Shown here one piece after another: positions 61,695-64,000 of a DNA stretch of 64,000 nucleotides. The position numbers were made by a program, and so were the translations under genes. The notes beneath the pieces were generated by a model. It was not told where the DNA came from. It saw nothing but the letters and a program-made list of their open reading frames with translations, and did no database searches. The stretch is from an uncultured Prevotellaceae bacterium (GTDB lineage: Bacteria > Bacteroidota > Bacteroidia > Bacteroidales > Bacteroidaceae). The stretch's first letter is position 1. Every line of letters begins with the position of its first letter. The stretch is taken from NCBI GenBank assembly GCA_900316975.1, contig ONFA01000007.1, positions 1 to 64,000 on the forward strand. The letters are read 5' to 3'.

Positions 61695-62612
61695 TCAATA
61701 TTTCAAGTAATAAACATTTCTCTCACCATTTCCCTCGGGGATGAGGCAATCACACCGCACTCGCCTGGCTCTCTTCTTCAGGCTCAACGTCTGCAACATC
61801 TGCTCAATCTGCGCATCGGTCAGTTTCGCAGGGTCGAACCAACGACCCATGCCATCTTCGTTCTCCATGTACATTGAATCGGGATAGCGCATCACCACAT
61901 TGCCCGTCTTCTTGTCGAAGACACACTTCATCTCTTTCACATCCCCCATTTCGTAGTCATGCACCAAGACAACCACATACGACTCGGGCGATACAATCAT
62001 GCCATCAGCCAGTACACCCACGTCCAGCCATTCCTCGCCCCACTCTTCGTCTGAACCGACATCAATCACCAATCCCTTATATCGGCCTTCAGTCTTCACG
62101 ACGGTCGGGCTTAACTTCTTCTCATTGGGTGCCTTAACCATGTCAGCCGTGAGAGGTTGAAAAGACACCATCTCCGCATCTGACTTCCGAATGTAGCCTT
62201 CCTCCAGTTCTGAACTGTATGACTTATGGATAAACACCTTCCAAAAGTCGCCCTCTTCGCCCAACAGCAAAAGGACCTCCCCTCCATACTCTACCGACTT
62301 TTCGGCTGTATATTTCGACGGCACCTTCTTGTCTGACCAAGCCTCATCCACCTGCACAAGACCCATTTCCCCTTCCTCGTCCTCTTCCTCGCCCATCCAA
62401 TCAACACGCCAAGGGCTATCTTCTCGGGCATACTTAAGCACGTCAGCCCCTTCTTCTTTCGTCACGCGCACGAACTTCTCCACCTTCGGCACTTTCAGAC
62501 CTAACACATTGCCCGAGCCGCTTGCCTGTCCGACATTTTGAGCATAACTATTGCTATTGAACAGCATCAGGAATACCAGCATTCCCCATGCTATCAAAAA
62601 ACTTTTCTTCAT
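61695..62612 (-). CDS. Secreted protein of unknown function
   Basis: A 305-residue secreted protein with a signal peptide ending NSYAQ (about residue 25). The middle has an SH3-like look (VLLLLGEEGDFWKVFIHKSY then LEEGYIRKSD, about 113-145) and a Glu/Asp-rich stretch (MGEEEDEEGEMG). The C-terminal part has SDEEWGEEWLDVGVLADGM and a Lys/Arg-rich segment with two cysteines (RRVRCDCLIPEGNG). The family is not recognised. It is followed 10 bp later by the oxidoreductase gene and is divergent from dnaX. Confidence 0.75.
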   Translation of the reverse strand: MKKSFLIAWGMLVFLMLFNSNSYAQNVGQASGSGNVLGLKVPKVEKFVRVTKEEGADVLKYAREDSPWRVDWMGEEEDEEGEMGLVQVDEAWSDKKVPSKYTAEKSVEYGGEVLLLLGEEGDFWKVFIHKSYSSELEEGYIRKSDAEMVSFQPLTADMVKAPNEKKLSPTVVKTEGRYKGLVIDVGSDEEWGEEWLDVGVLADGMIVSPESYVVVLVHDYEMGDVKEMKCVFDKKTGNVVMRYPDSMYMENEDGMGRWFDPAKLTDAQIEQMLQTLSLKKRARRVRCDCLIPEGNGERNVYYLKY

Positions 62613-62715
62613 TTTTCTTTATCTTTCTAATTTCAAATTTTCTTTGCAAAGTAAAGACTTTTTCCTCAATCTGCCAAAAAGAAGGAGAAGAAAACGAAGT
62701 TTTCACTTTTCGCCA

Positions 62716-62745
62716 TTCGTTTTCCATTTTTTATTTCTATCTTTG
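62716..62745 (+). promoter_or_regulatory. Promoter of dnaX
   Basis: TTCG (62716-62719), 18 bp, TATCTTTG (62738-62745), 26 bp before the dnaX ATG. Confidence 0.55.
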
Positions 62746-62771
62746 CAATCAGAAATAAAAAACCAAGCAAC

Positions 62772-64000
62772 ATGGATAACTATATTGTTTCGGCACGGAA
62801 GTACCGCCCCATGACCTTCGACTCAGTGGTAGGTCAAGGGGCTTTGACGGTGACGCTGAAGAATGCCATCCAAAGCGGACGGTTGGCTCATGCTTACCTG
62901 TTCTGTGGGCCACGTGGTGTGGGAAAGACTACTTGTGCACGTATCTTTGCGAAGACCATTAACTGTCTCAATCCACAACCTAACGGCGAGGCTTGTGGCG
63001 AGTGTGAGTCGTGCAAGGCTTTCAACGAGCAACGGTCATACAACATCCACGAACTGGATGCAGCATCGAACAACTCGGTGGAAGACATTCGCCAGTTGAT
63101 TGAGCAAGTGAGAATTCCGCCTCAGATTGGCAAGTACAAGGTGTTCATCATCGACGAGGTTCACATGCTCTCACAGGCAGCTTTCAACGCCTTCCTGAAG
63201 ACATTGGAGGAGCCTCCTCATCATGCCATCTTCATCCTCGCCACCACTGAGAAGCACAAGATTTTGCCGACCATCATGAGCCGATGTCAGATTTATGACT
63301 TCAAGCGTATGGGTGTGAACGACATTGTGGGACATCTGAAGAATGTGGCAGAGAAGGAAGGCATCACGGTGGAAGACGCGGCTCTGAACATCATCGCTCA
63401 AAAAGCTGATGGGGGCATGCGCGACGCACTGAGCATCTTCGACCAAGTGGCATCGTTCTGCGGTGGCAACATCACGTATCAACGTACCATCGAGAACCTA
63501 AACGTGCTGGACTATGATTACTATTTCCGCTTGACAGACTTCTTCCTCGAAGGAAAAATCACAGAGTGCATGCTCACTCTGAATGAGATTCTCTCTAAGG
63601 GCTTCGAAGGACAATATTTCATTACAGGTCTCTCAAGCCACTTCCGCAACCTGTTAGTGAGCCAAGATGCACAAACGGTCGGACTCATTGAAGCAAGTGA
63701 GGAAGTGCGCAACCGATATAAGGAACAGGCAAAGAAATGTAAGCCGCAGTTCCTGTTCCGTGCCATGAAACTGGCAAACGATTGCGACCTCAACTACAAG
63801 CAGAGTCAAAACAAACGACTGCTGGTGGAACTCACCCTCATCGAGATGGCGCAACTCTCCTCCGATGAAGGACCCTCTTCTGGGCTTTGCCCTACGAAGA
63901 TTCTTAAACCCATATTTACGCAGCTGAAGCAGGCTGCAAACAGCAGACAGCAGACAGCAGACAACGGAAAACGGACTGCAGATAACGAACGACAGGCAAC
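62772..64000 (+). CDS. dnaX: DNA polymerase III subunit gamma/tau (partial, runs off the edge)
   Basis: The clamp-loader ATPase of the replicative polymerase; about 409 codons are visible. Walker A is GPRGVGKT (46-53), the zinc cysteines are C65, C75, C78 and C81, Walker B is DEVH (128-131), and the SRC/sensor motif is in TIMSRCQIYDF. The AAA+ core ends near residue 225 and domain III follows. From about 63935 the DNA turns into a CAGCAGA-type low-complexity run (translated NSRQQTADNGKRTADNERQA), marking the flexible linker of tau. The stop lies beyond 64000. Confidence 0.96.
   Translation, partial: MDNYIVSARKYRPMTFDSVVGQGALTVTLKNAIQSGRLAHAYLFCGPRGVGKTTCARIFAKTINCLNPQPNGEACGECESCKAFNEQRSYNIHELDAASNNSVEDIRQLIEQVRIPPQIGKYKVFIIDEVHMLSQAAFNAFLKTLEEPPHHAIFILATTEKHKILPTIMSRCQIYDFKRMGVNDIVGHLKNVAEKEGITVEDAALNIIAQKADGGMRDALSIFDQVASFCGGNITYQRTIENLNVLDYDYYFRLTDFFLEGKITECMLTLNEILSKGFEGQYFITGLSSHFRNLLVSQDAQTVGLIEASEEVRNRYKEQAKKCKPQFLFRAMKLANDCDLNYKQSQNKRLLVELTLIEMAQLSSDEGPSSGLCPTKILKPIFTQLKQAANSRQQTADNGKRTADNERQA

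Overview
The window looks like chromosomal DNA of a Bacteroidales bacterium, most likely a Prevotella-like gut or rumen species. Nearly every transcription unit is preceded by the Bacteroidetes-type promoter (TTTG, about 20 bp, TAnnTTTG) rather than -35/-10 boxes. The gene content fits: BspA-type leucine-rich repeats, DUF4831, DUF5715, a 5-fold beta-flower repeat protein, a C-terminally extended LysS, and a large set of secreted plant cell-wall enzymes. No rRNA, CRISPR array, integrase or prophage was seen.

Layout. 1-2960 is accessory: a BspA-like LRR protein translationally coupled to a small P-loop ATPase, then about 950 bp of non-coding DNA with switch-like hairpins, an orphan promoter and two sets of 11-bp tandem repeats. 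2974-8448 is a minus-strand core block lysS-gpsA-pgi-flavodiiron protein. 8669-9671 is a membrane-anchored protein that appears frameshifted. 10174-13268 (+) holds rmuC, an MscS-type channel and a HAD phosphatase. 13281-17324 is a divergent xylan unit (double GH43-CBM6 enzyme and a CE6-type esterase), followed by rubrerythrin, an MFS transporter, a beta-flower repeat protein and an aquaporin. 20614-26658 is housekeeping: DUF4831, nnr, then hpt, adk, obgE and pgeF. 26709-29324 holds a HAD phosphatase, a NUDIX hydrolase and an LD-carboxypeptidase, followed by a fragment of an MBL-fold hydrolase gene. 29842-30863 is a nine-gene tRNA operon without rRNA. 31090-38268 carries secreted esterases, a DUF4380 protein, two small proteins and a GH51 arabinofuranosidase. 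38291-47310 is a very large alpha-2-macroglobulin-like protein plus a three-gene set that reads as uronic-acid activation: a galacturonokinase-like GHMP kinase, a nucleotidyltransferase and a UDP-glucuronate 4-epimerase. A 430-bp cassette carrying a DUF559 nuclease gene and bounded by inverted repeats sits between the kinase and the nucleotidyltransferase. 47543-51123 (+) is malQ and a DUF5715 protein. 51110-62612 (-) holds an orphan C5 methyltransferase, a sodium:solute symporter, a 1528-residue double histidine kinase, a MATE exporter, an FAD oxidoreductase and a secreted protein. dnaX runs off the right edge.

How the genes work together. The secreted GH43, CE6, CE1, carboxylesterase and GH51 enzymes would debranch and cut arabinoxylan or pectin side chains. 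The uronate kinase, nucleotidyltransferase and epimerase could recycle released galacturonate into UDP-uronates. The double sensor kinase is adjacent to a solute symporter and may control uptake. The flavodiiron protein and rubrerythrin fit an anaerobe that detoxifies oxygen or NO and peroxide.

The best leads are the DUF559 cassette, whose in-silico removal restores a clean ATGA overlap; the plant-like galacturonokinase set; the in-frame fusion of two complete sensor kinases; and a family of intergenic arrays with a 7-bp period that run into gene 3' ends and supply the C-termini of several unrelated proteins.
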